The notes: generated by a model from the letters alone, not told the origin. A stretch of DNA of 64,000 nucleotides from CBDFLD01 sp965249005 (GCA_965249005.1 CBDFLD010000019.1:1-64000), one strand, 5' to 3'; counted from the first letter of the stretch, positions 53,227 through 62,732 are shown. Numbers and translations: made by a program.

Positions 53227-54072
53227 TCAATCCCGATTCAATTTCGGCAGGGTTTGCAAAATCCCGCGGATGTATCCGAGCGCGTGCGCCGCTGCGGAGC
53301 GCGGATCCGGGTAGTAGTCGAAGGGTTCGACCGAAACGGCTCCTTGATAGTCGACTTCCCTGAGAGCCGCGAAAACGGATGAAAATTCATCGTCTCCTTG
53401 TCCCGGCCCCCGCTTGTTTCGGTCGTTGACCTGCACGTGTCCGATCATTCCCTTTGGGTGCCAGAGCCGGATCAGCTCCGCCACCGACTGCGTCTCGGAC
53501 TCGCGCGACGCCTTGGTATCGATCATGGTGCGAAACGCCGGACTTCCGATTTCCTTCACCAGTCCAACAGCTTCGTTTACGGTATTGATGAAGTTTGTTT
53601 CAGTGACGCCCAGGGGCTCCACACAGTAGACCACCCTCGCTGCCTCCGCTTCGTCCCGTACGGCGGCGAAGCTTTCCAGCGCACGTGCTCGTGCGTCCTT
53701 TGGGTCATCGCCATCTTCGATGCGGCGCTGCATGGGCGATCCGTGCACCAAAACCCGTCCCCCCAGCTCGGCGCAGAGCTCGATGAGACTTCGCATCACG
53801 TCGATCGTGCGCTGCCGTGTAGAGAGATCTTTGCTGTTGATCGAAAGCCCCTCAGGAGCGACCAAAAGCCAGTGCAGACCAATGATTTCGATGCCGTTAT
53901 CGGCCGCCACGCTCCGAATGCCGGACCGGGCGGACCGACTCAGGGTGGGCGGGTCCGGGTCGAGGGTGAATGGAGCCAACTCCAGCCCGTCGTATCCAAG
54001 CGCCGCCGCGTAGGAGCACTGCGCCGGAAAGTCCATCTCCCTCAAGACTTCGTTACACAGAGCAATCTTCAT
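53227..54072 (-). CDS. Sugar phosphate isomerase/epimerase-like TIM-barrel protein
   Basis: The 281-residue protein starts MKIALCNEVLREMDFPAQCS and has the AP-endonuclease-2 type TIM barrel with metal-binding residues: Glu in CVEPLG, Asp in MIDTKAS, His in GHVQVND and Glu in VSVEPFDYYPDP. Such proteins isomerise or epimerise sugars and are often found beside Gfo/Idh/MocA dehydrogenases, as here (50102-51379). The substrate is not identifiable. No signal peptide. Confidence 0.88.
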   Translation of the reverse strand: MKIALCNEVLREMDFPAQCSYAAALGYDGLELAPFTLDPDPPTLSRSARSGIRSVAADNGIEIIGLHWLLVAPEGLSINSKDLSTRQRTIDVMRSLIELCAELGGRVLVHGSPMQRRIEDGDDPKDARARALESFAAVRDEAEAARVVYCVEPLGVTETNFINTVNEAVGLVKEIGSPAFRTMIDTKASRESETQSVAELIRLWHPKGMIGHVQVNDRNKRGPGQGDDEFSSVFAALREVDYQGAVSVEPFDYYPDPRSAAAHALGYIRGILQTLPKLNRD

Positions 54073-54442
54073 CTAAAGACCTCCCGGCTGCATACCGAGC
54101 ACTGATGAGTTTCTAGCAACCTCGCGGCTTCAGCCTCGGCGTCGCGAAAGCATGATCGTCACAATTCTGCGAGACGGCCCCCGAGAGCGCAAGGCCTAAA
54201 GGCTGGGGGTCTCGCTGAGCAAAGCAGTCGGTCACCCCAACGACGGATCACGGCGATAGCGAGCAAAACCCCTGTCGTTCTACCCCTTCTACATTCCGCA
54301 GGCAAGGTAGTTTATAAATCCACTTTCCCCCCTGTTTTTTTAGCACCAACAAAAGCATAAGCAAATTCCAAACATCAACGAGAAGGTGTCTAAGGAGGTT
54401 TGACAAAGCAACAAGGGAAGCTATCTCAAACGTTCAGAGTCT
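54073..54442 (+). other. Non-coding leader with a strong hairpin of unknown type
   Basis: These 370 bases precede the SGNH hydrolase. A strong hairpin lies at 54169-54215: GCGAGA (54169-54174) pairs with TCTCGC (54210-54215), CCCCC (54178-54182) with GGGGG (54205-54209), and GCC-TAAA-GGC (54194-54203) forms the tip. GCGAAAGC with a GAAA loop lies further upstream. No known riboswitch could be fitted by eye. The last 60 bases are AT-rich, with AAGGAGG at 54393-54398, too far from the ATG to serve it. Confidence 0.4.
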
Positions 54443-55666
54443 ATGGATGGATTCGAGCCGGTCGAAATCTGTTTGGGTCTTGCCCTGATCGCCGTTACCT
54501 GTGCATTTTGCGCAAGATTGCGAGCCAAACCCAGGAGATTGGCTCTGGTGCTTGGCTCACTGCTGCTTACCCTTCTTGTATTCGAGATGGCCCTGGCGCT
54601 CTCTTATCCCCAGATACATGGTCTCTACAAGCTATTCCAACCCGACCCGGTGTTGGGTTGGGGGTTCATTCCCAATAAATCGGTTCCGGTCTCGTATGTA
54701 GGCGAATCGCATCACTACATCCAGACCAACGAGGCCGGCTTTCGTGATCGGTCGTTCCTTGAGGTAACGCCGGGCAACAAGAGAATCATGGTGATCGGTG
54801 ATTCCTTCGCCAGCAATATTGCTGTCCGGCAAGAGGATGTCTTCACCACGATCATGGAGCGATGGCTACACGGAACCGCTGTGCTCAATCTAGGTATCAA
54901 TGGCTATGGCCAGGTTCAAGAGTATCTGCTCATGCGCCAGCAGATGAAACAGATCAGACCCGACCTAGTCATAGTGCTCATATATATTCGCAACGACTTC
55001 AGTGACAACGTGGGGCAACTTTCCGCGTACCCGCGTCCGTATGCGAGTTTGGTAGGCAATCTCCCCACGTTGTTGCTACACTCGGTTCCCTCAACCGAAT
55101 ATGCCAGTGCTTTGGAACATTCATCCTGGTTTTTTTACCGTTCCACCCATACCTATCACTTCATAAGGCATCGACTGCGTCTCATAGCCGATCGTTGGGG
55201 GAATGACCCGGCTCCACACTCGCCCTCGCGGTCTACTCCACCGGAGTTGTATCTTTGCAGGAAGGACAGCACCCAGAAGAGGGAGACGATGTTTCAAGTC
55301 ATGGAACAGTTGCTGTTGGAAATGGCACAATTTGCCGGCGACAGTGATGTTCCGATCCTGTTCGCGATGGCGCCCTCGATGCTCCAGGTCGAAGAAAGAC
55401 TCTGGAATCAACTAGTGCAGTCTTACGACCTTGATAAGGACCAATACGATAGGGCGCTCCCCAATCGGCGCCTCAATAGATTTGCACAGGATCATGGCGT
55501 AGAAATGCTCGATTTGTTGCCCTTCCTCCAATCTGAAACGCTAGAGGACATCCGTCTGTACAATGAACGAGAGCAACATTGGACAAGCGCCGGAAATGGC
55601 GTAGTGGCGAAAGCGGTGCTGGACCATCTCCATAAATGGTGGCCCCCCTTGAAAAGAACGAGCTAA
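54443..55666 (+). CDS. SGNH/GDSL-like hydrolase, membrane anchored
   Basis: The 407-residue protein has one or two N-terminal membrane helices (residues 7-60). The SGNH blocks follow: block I KRIMVIGDSFASNIAV, block II LNLGINGYGQVQEYLL, block III VLIYIRNDFSDNV, and block V REQHWTSAGNGVV with the catalytic His. It is related to AlgJ/AlgX-like acetyl hydrolases and could deacetylate or acetylate surface polysaccharides. Start ATG 54443 lacks a near ribosome site, and in-frame stops limit alternatives. Base composition is somewhat lower in GC than its neighbours. Confidence 0.8.
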   Translation: MDGFEPVEICLGLALIAVTCAFCARLRAKPRRLALVLGSLLLTLLVFEMALALSYPQIHGLYKLFQPDPVLGWGFIPNKSVPVSYVGESHHYIQTNEAGFRDRSFLEVTPGNKRIMVIGDSFASNIAVRQEDVFTTIMERWLHGTAVLNLGINGYGQVQEYLLMRQQMKQIRPDLVIVLIYIRNDFSDNVGQLSAYPRPYASLVGNLPTLLLHSVPSTEYASALEHSSWFFYRSTHTYHFIRHRLRLIADRWGNDPAPHSPSRSTPPELYLCRKDSTQKRETMFQVMEQLLLEMAQFAGDSDVPILFAMAPSMLQVEERLWNQLVQSYDLDKDQYDRALPNRRLNRFAQDHGVEMLDLLPFLQSETLEDIRLYNEREQHWTSAGNGVVAKAVLDHLHKWWPPLKRTS

Positions 55667-55821
55667 GCCTCATATAGACGCCACGCCACAAAGATCCTTC
55701 CGTTTTGGGGTGACCACAACCTATCCTCGGGGACTTCGCGCGGACTTGTAGCCCGTTGCATGTGGTAAAGTCGATCACTACCCTACCGACGAGCGTAGTG
55801 TTTGCAAGGAGGGATCTATTG

Positions 55822-57051
55822 GTGGAAGCCACGAGTCTGCTTCAGGGAATTCGAGTGATAGAAGTCGCCACGATGGTTTTCGGTCCTTCTGCCGGTGCCG
55901 TCCTTGCGGACTTTGGTGCGGAAGTCATCAAGGTGGAGCCACCGGGTCTCGGTGATCTGAATCGCTATTATCACAAGCTTCCCGGCATGCCGGTGTCCGA
56001 GATTGCGTACACCTTCGAAATCGACAACCGAAACAAGAAAGGACTTGCGCTGGATGTGAAGCACTCAAAGGGATCCGAGATCATGGCAGCCCTTGTCCGC
56101 TCGGCCGACGTGTTCGTCACCAATTACCGCCCCGGGGCCATCGAACGGCTCGGACTGACCTACTCGGACCTCGAGCCAATCAACCCACGGCTGATTTACG
56201 CTCTGGGTTCCGCCTATGGGGAACGGGGCGACGAGCGGGACGCACCTGGATATGACAACATTGCTTATTGGGCTCGCTCCGCCATCGAATCCCAGGTTTT
56301 CCCCATGCGTGATTGGCCCGGGCCCTTTCCTTTTGGTTCCGGGGATCATCCCAGCGGCATGACGCTGTATGCAGGCATCATGTCGGCCTTGTATAGTCGC
56401 GAGAAAACTGGCCGCGGATCCAAGGTGTCCACCTCCCTGCTTGCCAACGGCGCCTGGGCCAACGCAATCATGCTTCAGGCAGAGCTGTGTGGGGCCCGGT
56501 TCAACGAGCGCGTCCCTCGGGAGAAGTCTTACAACTTCACCTACCTCCACTACCGGACGGCGGACGATCGGATCATCAAGCTCGGCCTCGTCAACGAGGA
56601 GAAGCACTGGTCTTCCTTTTGCAGAGCTATGGGATGCGGCGACCTGATTGAAGACCTGCGCTTCGCTACCCGAGAGGCGCGCTGCAAGCATATGGAAGAG
56701 CTCATCCGGATCCTGGATGGCGCCTTCCTACGTGGCCCTGCGGATCATTGGGTCGCGGTCTTGTCGCAATGTGATTTTCCGTTTGTGGTTCTCCCGACCT
56801 ACGTCGAGGCAGCAAACGATCCCCAGAAGGCCGCCAGCGATATCGTCATCCCGATCGAGCATCCCCGCCATGGTTCTTTCCGAACCGTCAACAGCCCCAT
56901 TGAAATTGGAGGGATAGAAAAGACGACACCAGGCGCCGCTCCGGAGCTAGGAGAACACAGCCGAGAGGTGCTGGACAGCCTGGGATACTCCGAAACACAA
57001 ATTCAGGAGCTGGTCGAAATCGGCGTGATTGGGGTCGGACCAGGGAGCTGA
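55822..57051 (+). CDS. CaiB/BaiF-family CoA transferase
   Basis: The protein has 409 residues from GTG 55822 (GGAGG nine bases upstream; TTG 55819 is also possible). It carries the class III CoA-transferase pattern: LQGIRVIEVATMVFGPSAGA, VLADFGAEVIKVEPPGLGD, NYRPGAIERLGLTYSDLE, and a region GSGDHPSGMTLYAGIMSALY near the catalytic Asp. It moves CoA between carboxylic acids in the cytosol, usually in degradation of carnitine, bile acids, aromatics or other acids. No acyl-CoA enzyme lies beside it, so the substrate is unknown. Confidence 0.92.
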   Translation: MEATSLLQGIRVIEVATMVFGPSAGAVLADFGAEVIKVEPPGLGDLNRYYHKLPGMPVSEIAYTFEIDNRNKKGLALDVKHSKGSEIMAALVRSADVFVTNYRPGAIERLGLTYSDLEPINPRLIYALGSAYGERGDERDAPGYDNIAYWARSAIESQVFPMRDWPGPFPFGSGDHPSGMTLYAGIMSALYSREKTGRGSKVSTSLLANGAWANAIMLQAELCGARFNERVPREKSYNFTYLHYRTADDRIIKLGLVNEEKHWSSFCRAMGCGDLIEDLRFATREARCKHMEELIRILDGAFLRGPADHWVAVLSQCDFPFVVLPTYVEAANDPQKAASDIVIPIEHPRHGSFRTVNSPIEIGGIEKTTPGAAPELGEHSREVLDSLGYSETQIQELVEIGVIGVGPGS

Positions 57052-57187
57052 TGGCCTGTAACAAAAGTCGATCGCTGCCGCCGGACTCGGCTAGATCATC
57101 TCCAGAATAGCTTTTCTAAACGATCCTACTATAATGAGCGAAACTTTCAGTCTGGCTCTCTCGCCAAAAATCAGCGGAGGTCGCGCA

Positions 57188-58243
57188 ATGTATCGCAAGC
57201 CCAGAAAATGTGTGGTTGCACTAGTGGCGTGTAACAGTTGAATTGCTATTACGTGTTGCACACTGTCGTACGCATGGAAGCACGTTCAACGGAGCTAATC
57301 AACGAATCATTACTACGAATTCACGTGTTACAGGCCACTAGTCATCACGAGCTTTCTTGCAGTCTCGCTCCAGCTCGCCTACGGCCAGCGGCCGAAACTT
57401 CCCGAGCCGGACTTCGCCGATGTCTCGTACGGTGCACACGAGAGGAATCGGTTCGACTTCTGGCAGGCAGTCAGTGAACGTCCCACCCCGCTCGTGATCT
57501 ACTACCACGGCGGAGGCTTCCAGGGGGGAGACAAACGTTCGCTCAATCGACAGCTGCTCGAACTTCTGCTCAGGAACGGTATTTCCGTGGCGGCGGTGAA
57601 CTATCGTCTCACGGATGTCGGGCCGTATCCGATGCAAATGCTCGATTGCGCGCGTGCGTTGCAAACCATCCGCGCCGAGAGGACAAAATACAACATCGAC
57701 CCCACCCGAGTTGGCGCCACGGGAGGATCCGCCGGCGCCGGGATCTCCATGTGGCTCGCCTTTCACAAAGATTTGGCCGAGCCGAACAGTTCTGATCCTG
57801 TGGCCCGGCAGTCGACCAGGCTGACCTGCGCAGTGGTGCAAGGAGCGCAATCGACCTACGACCCCCGCGTGATCAGCAAGCTCTTCAATACCGAGAGGGT
57901 GCACGAAGCACTGATCCCATTCTTTTTGATGGAAAACGAAGAGGACGTAAACGATCCGGAGAAGATCAAGCTCTTTGAAGACTCCTCCCCTGTCCATCAT
58001 CTGACCGCGGACGATCCGCCCGTGCGACTCTGCTACAATCAGAGCAACGAACCGATGCCCCCGAACTCGACGGGAAAACAACACATCCATCACCCCAAGC
58101 TCGGCTTTTACTTGAAGGAGAAGATGGACAAGCTGGGGATCGAGTGCGAGCTCATGCTTCGGGAAGACTACAAGGCAAATCCGGACGCCGACCTGATCGA
58201 AGACCACGCCAAGTTTTTCATCGACAAACTGCTGGGGACGTGA
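57188..58243 (+). pseudogene. Secreted alpha/beta hydrolase (esterase) interrupted by a MITE-like insert
   Basis: The original gene starts at ATG 57188 with GGAGG seven bases upstream. Its first 12 codons read MYRKPRKCVVAL. A 117-base insert (115-bp element plus duplicated TA) then adds stop codons (57239, 57296). After 57340 the frame resumes with VITSFLAVSLQLAYGQRPK, completing a signal peptide, then the hydrolase: YYHGGGFQGGDKRSL (oxyanion hole), GGSAGAGISMWLAF (GxSxG nucleophile Ser), and a C-terminal EDHAKFF with the catalytic His. Without the insert it would be a 312-residue secreted esterase or acetylxylan-esterase-like enzyme. In its present state only an internal start (57494) gives a protein, without export. 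Confidence 0.85.
57224..57338. mobile_element. Miniature inverted-repeat element (IS630-like TA duplication)
   Basis: The 115-bp element starts with GTGGCGTGTAACAGTTGAATT and ends with the inverse of GTGGCCTGTAACACGTGAATT, terminal inverted repeats with about 18 of 21 matches. It is flanked by TA on both sides (57222-57223 and 57339-57340), and the target before insertion was CTAG. TA duplication at CTAG is what IS630/Tc1-mariner transposases do. It encodes no transposase, so it must be moved in trans. It disrupts the esterase signal peptide. Confidence 0.8.
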
Positions 58244-58383
58244 TTGCGCTGTGCGTCTTCCGCTTTCCGCTGTGTTCAGGTTGAAGAACTGCAGAGACGC
58301 CGGGGCAGGCATCTTTGCCACTCGGAGCGGGCTCGCTAAACGCCAACCCGACGTTCTCAACTCGAGAAACAAACGGAGCTTTC

Positions 58384-61107
58384 ATGAGAATTCCACGTCG
58401 TCTTTTCGTAAAGATGGTTGGAGCGCTGGGTGTTGGCTCACTGCTGCCCGGGTTCGGTAGTGCGCGAGGCGCAGGGTCCGCTTCCCCCTCCTATGAAGAG
58501 ATTCGTTCGCTGCTGGCCGGCAAGAAGCTCTTCTTTGTTCCCTACTGCCACAATGACTATGGGTGGTTGAACTCGAATCGATGGGACCGGGCCCGCGCGC
58601 CCCTGGTGCATAGCGAGGCTCTGGAGATTCTGGGCCGGGAAGAAAACTTCAAATGGTTCATGGATGTGAAGTTCGAGGCCTTTGACTGGCTCCTGGAGCG
58701 CCATCCGGAGCTGCTCGATGATCTGAAACTGAGAGTGCGCGAGAAACGACTGGGCATCGCGCCGGGAACTTTTTGCAATCCGGACAACCCTTTCATGGAA
58801 GCCGAGTCCATGATCCGCAACATCACGATCGGGCGCCGTTACTTCGAGAAAACTTTTCCCGGCGTCAATCTGGAGGTTGCGATCTTCAACGACATCCATC
58901 CCGGACATACGCAGATTCCACAACTCTTGAACCTCGGAGGCTACCGGTACTATCGGATCACCAGACCCCAGGGCGCGCTGGACAAGAAGGGGTATCCCAG
59001 GGAATTCGTCTGGGAAGGACTGGACGGGAGTGAGGTGCTGTTCAGCTTCGGGAGCTACGGCTGGGGTTGGGTATTCAAGGAAGACCGTCGCAGCTTTGAC
59101 GAACTCAATGGCTATCAAGACGATTGGGAAAGGGCCGTGGAGGTGTTCTATGTGTCGGCAGTCAAGGACATCATCGACAAAAGTCCAACCGGCATCCTCT
59201 ACCTCCCGGTCGGGACCGATTACGCCCGCCCGTTGCGACTCTTCTTCGAGATCCTTTCCGACGAACCCTACGCGGACCTCCCGGGATTCGTGAAGGAATG
59301 GGGGAAGCGGGAATCGACTCCATTGGCGTTTGCTACGCCGGTGGACTTCTTTCACGAAGTCGACAAGGTGCGAGATTCCCTTCCTCGTGTCGACGGGATG
59401 GTCGATCCCGTCGGCTGGCCCTTCTGGTACGGGAACTGCGGCAGCGAAGGCCTGGACAACTGGCGGGAACGCACCACGCGGGATCTGGTGGAGGCGGAAA
59501 TCTTCGCATCTATGGCAAGTCACGTCGGGTCGGAATTTCCCGAGGCGCAGATCGAGTCACTTTGGAACGAGAAACTTACCCTGGACCCCCATGACGGGCT
59601 TTTCGTGGGAGACGAAGACGTCATGGAGTTGATCGAAGTGGGACGCCAGGTCGGACGGAGCTGTGATCTGTTAGGAAGAAAGAACCGTCGACAGATCGGC
59701 GACCGGATCGCGGTGAAGCCGGAGAAACAGGCCACGGCGCTATTCAACGTCCTGAGCTGGTCGCACAACGAAGTGGTGGAAGTTCATGCCGTGTTTCCCG
59801 ATCCCGGGATCAAAAAGATTCGCGTGGTCGATGCTTCCGGAGCCGTCCTGCCGCATCAGATCATCAAGGTCCGCCATATGGGGCGCCACGAGCTCTTCTA
59901 CCGCGAGGCCCGGGTCCTGGTCGAGGCCGAAGTCCCGCCCTGCGGATACAAGACCATCTATATAGAACCGGCCGAAGGGGCCGAGGAGCCCCGCTATCTT
60001 GACGAGCCCGTCGAAGCGCTCGACAGCCGATTCGCCCGCCTGCAGCTGGGTTCGAGCGGTATCGAAACCCTACAAGACAAGGTTCGGCAGGTGACCTACC
60101 GAAGCGCAGGGAATCCAGTCTATTACTCCACGACGGAGACCTGGCGCTACCACAGCGGTCCGATCGGCGATAAAACCAACGTTCGCGACGCCGAGTGGAA
60201 GCTCGTCGAGGAAGGTGCGCTTCGAACCTCGACTGAAATGACCGGGATGGTGGGAGAGCATGCAGTCCGGATGAGAGTTTCGCTCTACCATACCTTGGAG
60301 CGAATCGATTTCGATCTTACCGTCGACAGCAAGGGCGGTGAAGGGTTCATGGCCATCGAGCTTCCCTTCGACTATCCGGGAAACCTTCACGCCGGGATTC
60401 CCTTCGGGGTCGAGAGCCGGGATCTGTCCAATGAGCCCTTCGGCCCGGAAGCGGGGCTGGAGCGGATCCGGGAAAATGTCTTCTACGCGCACCACTGGGT
60501 GGATTACAGCGACGGCGACAAGGGAATAACTATCATCGCGGCCGAGGCCAAGCGGGGCTTTCGCTTCGATCCACACAACCGGACCCTCGATCACATTGTT
60601 TTGATGACCATCATCCCGCAGCCGGAAACAGAGACCAACGATCATCACGTCCATCAGGGAGAGATGGAAACCCGTTTCACAAATCGATTCTTTCGCGGCA
60701 CCGGCCGGCACCGCTTCCAGTACTCCCTGATTCCGCATGATGGAGACTGGCGTGCCGCCGGCAGCCTCCATCGTGCCCAGGAACTGCTTTATCCAACCCA
60801 GTGGAAGCATGTCTACCCCAGATCTGGAGCGAATCTTCCCGAGAGCCATAGTTTTCTCAGAGCTCACCCCGAGAGTGTCGTACTTTCGAGCTGGTTTCAA
60901 ACAGACGGCAACCACTATCTGCGCTTTTACGAGTCCACCGGGCGGCAAACCGCGGCCGAGATTGCGCTCGAGATTTCCCCTGGAAGATGCAGGGCGGTCG
61001 ACTTCAACGGCAGGCCGACCGAGGGTCCGCAGATCCGGTGGCGAGGTAAGACCCTGCGCTTCGATCTTGCTCCCTGGCAGATTGTGACCTTGAAGATCGA
61101 GACCTAG
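58384..61107 (+). CDS. Exported glycoside hydrolase family 38 (alpha-mannosidase-type)
   Basis: The 907-residue protein starts at ATG 58384, with GGAG upstream. Its N terminus (RIPRRLFVKMVGALGVGSLL) is a signal of Tat-like type. The GH38 zinc site starts with FVPYCHNDYGWLNSNRW (His and Asp), and the nucleophile Asp is in VAIFNDIHPGHTQIPQLL. A long beta-rich C-terminal region follows (RVVDASGAVLPHQIIKV, IDFDLTVDSKGGEGF). GH38 enzymes release alpha-mannose from glycans using zinc. It is close to the glp operon but transcribed toward it. Length is in the family range. Confidence 0.85.
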   Translation: MRIPRRLFVKMVGALGVGSLLPGFGSARGAGSASPSYEEIRSLLAGKKLFFVPYCHNDYGWLNSNRWDRARAPLVHSEALEILGREENFKWFMDVKFEAFDWLLERHPELLDDLKLRVREKRLGIAPGTFCNPDNPFMEAESMIRNITIGRRYFEKTFPGVNLEVAIFNDIHPGHTQIPQLLNLGGYRYYRITRPQGALDKKGYPREFVWEGLDGSEVLFSFGSYGWGWVFKEDRRSFDELNGYQDDWERAVEVFYVSAVKDIIDKSPTGILYLPVGTDYARPLRLFFEILSDEPYADLPGFVKEWGKRESTPLAFATPVDFFHEVDKVRDSLPRVDGMVDPVGWPFWYGNCGSEGLDNWRERTTRDLVEAEIFASMASHVGSEFPEAQIESLWNEKLTLDPHDGLFVGDEDVMELIEVGRQVGRSCDLLGRKNRRQIGDRIAVKPEKQATALFNVLSWSHNEVVEVHAVFPDPGIKKIRVVDASGAVLPHQIIKVRHMGRHELFYREARVLVEAEVPPCGYKTIYIEPAEGAEEPRYLDEPVEALDSRFARLQLGSSGIETLQDKVRQVTYRSAGNPVYYSTTETWRYHSGPIGDKTNVRDAEWKLVEEGALRTSTEMTGMVGEHAVRMRVSLYHTLERIDFDLTVDSKGGEGFMAIELPFDYPGNLHAGIPFGVESRDLSNEPFGPEAGLERIRENVFYAHHWVDYSDGDKGITIIAAEAKRGFRFDPHNRTLDHIVLMTIIPQPETETNDHHVHQGEMETRFTNRFFRGTGRHRFQYSLIPHDGDWRAAGSLHRAQELLYPTQWKHVYPRSGANLPESHSFLRAHPESVVLSSWFQTDGNHYLRFYESTGRQTAAEIALEISPGRCRAVDFNGRPTEGPQIRWRGKTLRFDLAPWQIVTLKIET

Positions 61108-61109
61108 CG

Positions 61110-61222
61110 GGAACGTGGGGGGGACATCTCCACGTTTCCAACGTGGGGGGGGAGCATCCCCACGTTTCCGAGTCTGTTGGAACGGAATCCCTAAACGAGG
61201 GAAACGTGGGGGGGACATCCCT
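61110..61222. repeat. Three-copy G-rich hairpin repeat between GH38 and glpK
   Basis: A unit of the form AACGTGGGGGGGACATC occurs at 61110, 61140 and 61199. Each of the first two is followed by CCACGTTTCC, making hairpins; in unit two ACGTGGGG pairs perfectly with CCCCACGT. The third copy runs into the glpK stop codon. The two flanking genes converge here, so it may end transcription on both strands, though without T-runs. Confidence 0.6.
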
Positions 61223-62732
61223 AGTCGATCCAGTTCATCGAGCGGTCGACGGCTTTCTTCCAACCGGCATACGCCTCTTCGCGCTGCTGCCCGCTCCACC
61301 GGGGTTCCCAGGTCCGATCCGCTTTCCAGTGACTCCTCAGATCCTCCAGACGCTTCCAGAAACCGGTCGCCAGCCCCGCAGCGTAGGCGGCGCCCAAGGC
61401 GGTAGTCTCGGCGACCGAAGGCCGAACTACCGGCACGCCGAGGATATCCGCTTGCAGCTGCATCAAGGTATTGTTGGCGGTCGCTCCTCCGTCGACCTTC
61501 AGGATCTCCAGGTGGACTCCCGAATCTGCGGTCATGGCCTCGACGACATCCCGCGTCTGGTAACAAATCGCTTCCAGGGTCGCTCGGGCCAGGTGGGCAC
61601 GCGTGTTGTAGCGCGACATTCCGACAATGACTCCACGGGCGTCCGAACGCCAATAGGGGGCGAACAAACCCGAGAATGCGGGCACGAAGTAGAGACCGCC
61701 ATTATCCTCGACCGTATTGGCAAGCGGCTCGATATCGGCTGCCTGGCTGATAATCCCGAGCTGGTCGCGGAGCCATTGAACCGCCGACCCGGTCACTGCA
61801 ATGGAGCCCTCGAGCGCATACACGGCAGAAGCATCCGACATCTGATACCCGAGGGTTGTCAGCAGTCCGCTCACCGATGCGACAATCTCGTGGCCCGTGT
61901 TCAACACCAGGAAGTTTCCAGTCCCGTAAGTGTTTTTGGCCTCACCCGGCGTGAAACAAACCTGGCCCACGGTAGCCGCCTGCTGGTCACCCAGGTCCGC
62001 GCAGATCGGAACCACTCCGCCGACGGGACCATCGGATCGCGTGAGGCCATAGAAGCCACTATCCGATGACGGGCGGATCTCCGGAAGCATCGCGCGGGGT
62101 ACGCCGAAAAGACCGAGCAGTTCCTCATCCCACCGCAGGGTTTTGAGGTTCATCAGCATGGTGCGGCTCGCATTGGTCACATCGGTCACGTGGGCACCGC
62201 CATTTGGCCCTCCAGTCAGATTCCAGATCAGCCAGGTGTCCAGATTTCCAAATATGGCGTTCCCCTTTGCGACGGCACCACGAACCTGCTCGACGTTTTC
62301 CAGCATCCACCGGATCTTCCCGCCGGAGAAATAGGTGGCGGGCGGCAACCCCGCCTTCTTGCGAATGAGGTCCCCCTTGCCGGCTTGCTCGAGTTCGTGG
62401 ATGATACGGTCGGTCCTTGTGTCCTGCCAGACGATCGCGTTGTATAACGGCTCGCCGGTGCGACGGTCCCAGATGACAGTCGTCTCTCTCTGATTGGTAA
62501 TACCGATGGCCGCCAACTGGCTGGAAGTGATCGGGGCTTTGCGCATGGCTGCCCGGATGACCTCGTGGGTTCTGTCGAGAATCTCCACCGGATCGTGCTC
62601 GACCCAACCGGGCTCCGGCAGGATCTGTCGATGCTCCAGCTGATGACGCGCGACTTCGCGGCCGGAGTGATCGAATATCATGAAGCGTGTGCTAGTCGTT
62701 CCCTGATCCAGGGCGCCTACGTAATCAGTCAT
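61221..62732 (-). CDS. glpK: Glycerol kinase
   Basis: The 503-residue protein has all FGGY-kinase features of GlpK: GALDQGTTSTRFMIFDHSGR, QILPEPGWVEHDPVEI, GITNQRETTVIWDR with NAIVWQDTRT, SDASAVYALEGSIAVTGSAV, FSGLFAPYWRSDARGVIVGM and LKVDGGATANNTLMQLQADI. It phosphorylates glycerol with ATP in the cytosol. It forms a leftward operon with glpF (93 bases upstream) and glpD. The family length is about 500 residues, so it is complete. Confidence 0.96.
   Translation of the reverse strand: MTDYVGALDQGTTSTRFMIFDHSGREVARHQLEHRQILPEPGWVEHDPVEILDRTHEVIRAAMRKAPITSSQLAAIGITNQRETTVIWDRRTGEPLYNAIVWQDTRTDRIIHELEQAGKGDLIRKKAGLPPATYFSGGKIRWMLENVEQVRGAVAKGNAIFGNLDTWLIWNLTGGPNGGAHVTDVTNASRTMLMNLKTLRWDEELLGLFGVPRAMLPEIRPSSDSGFYGLTRSDGPVGGVVPICADLGDQQAATVGQVCFTPGEAKNTYGTGNFLVLNTGHEIVASVSGLLTTLGYQMSDASAVYALEGSIAVTGSAVQWLRDQLGIISQAADIEPLANTVEDNGGLYFVPAFSGLFAPYWRSDARGVIVGMSRYNTRAHLARATLEAICYQTRDVVEAMTADSGVHLEILKVDGGATANNTLMQLQADILGVPVVRPSVAETTALGAAYAAGLATGFWKRLEDLRSHWKADRTWEPRWSGQQREEAYAGWKKAVDRSMNWID

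Noticed and set aside
54073..54442. c-di-GMP-I riboswitch before the SGNH hydrolase
   Set aside because: Helix order and the conserved tetraloop do not match; kept only as an unidentified hairpin.
57238..57477. 79-codon frame across the MITE and the esterase 5' end
   Set aside because: It reads MITE sequence and esterase codons in the wrong frame.
61143..62069. 308-codon frame opposite glpK
   Set aside because: Shadow of a clearly real glycerol kinase gene.
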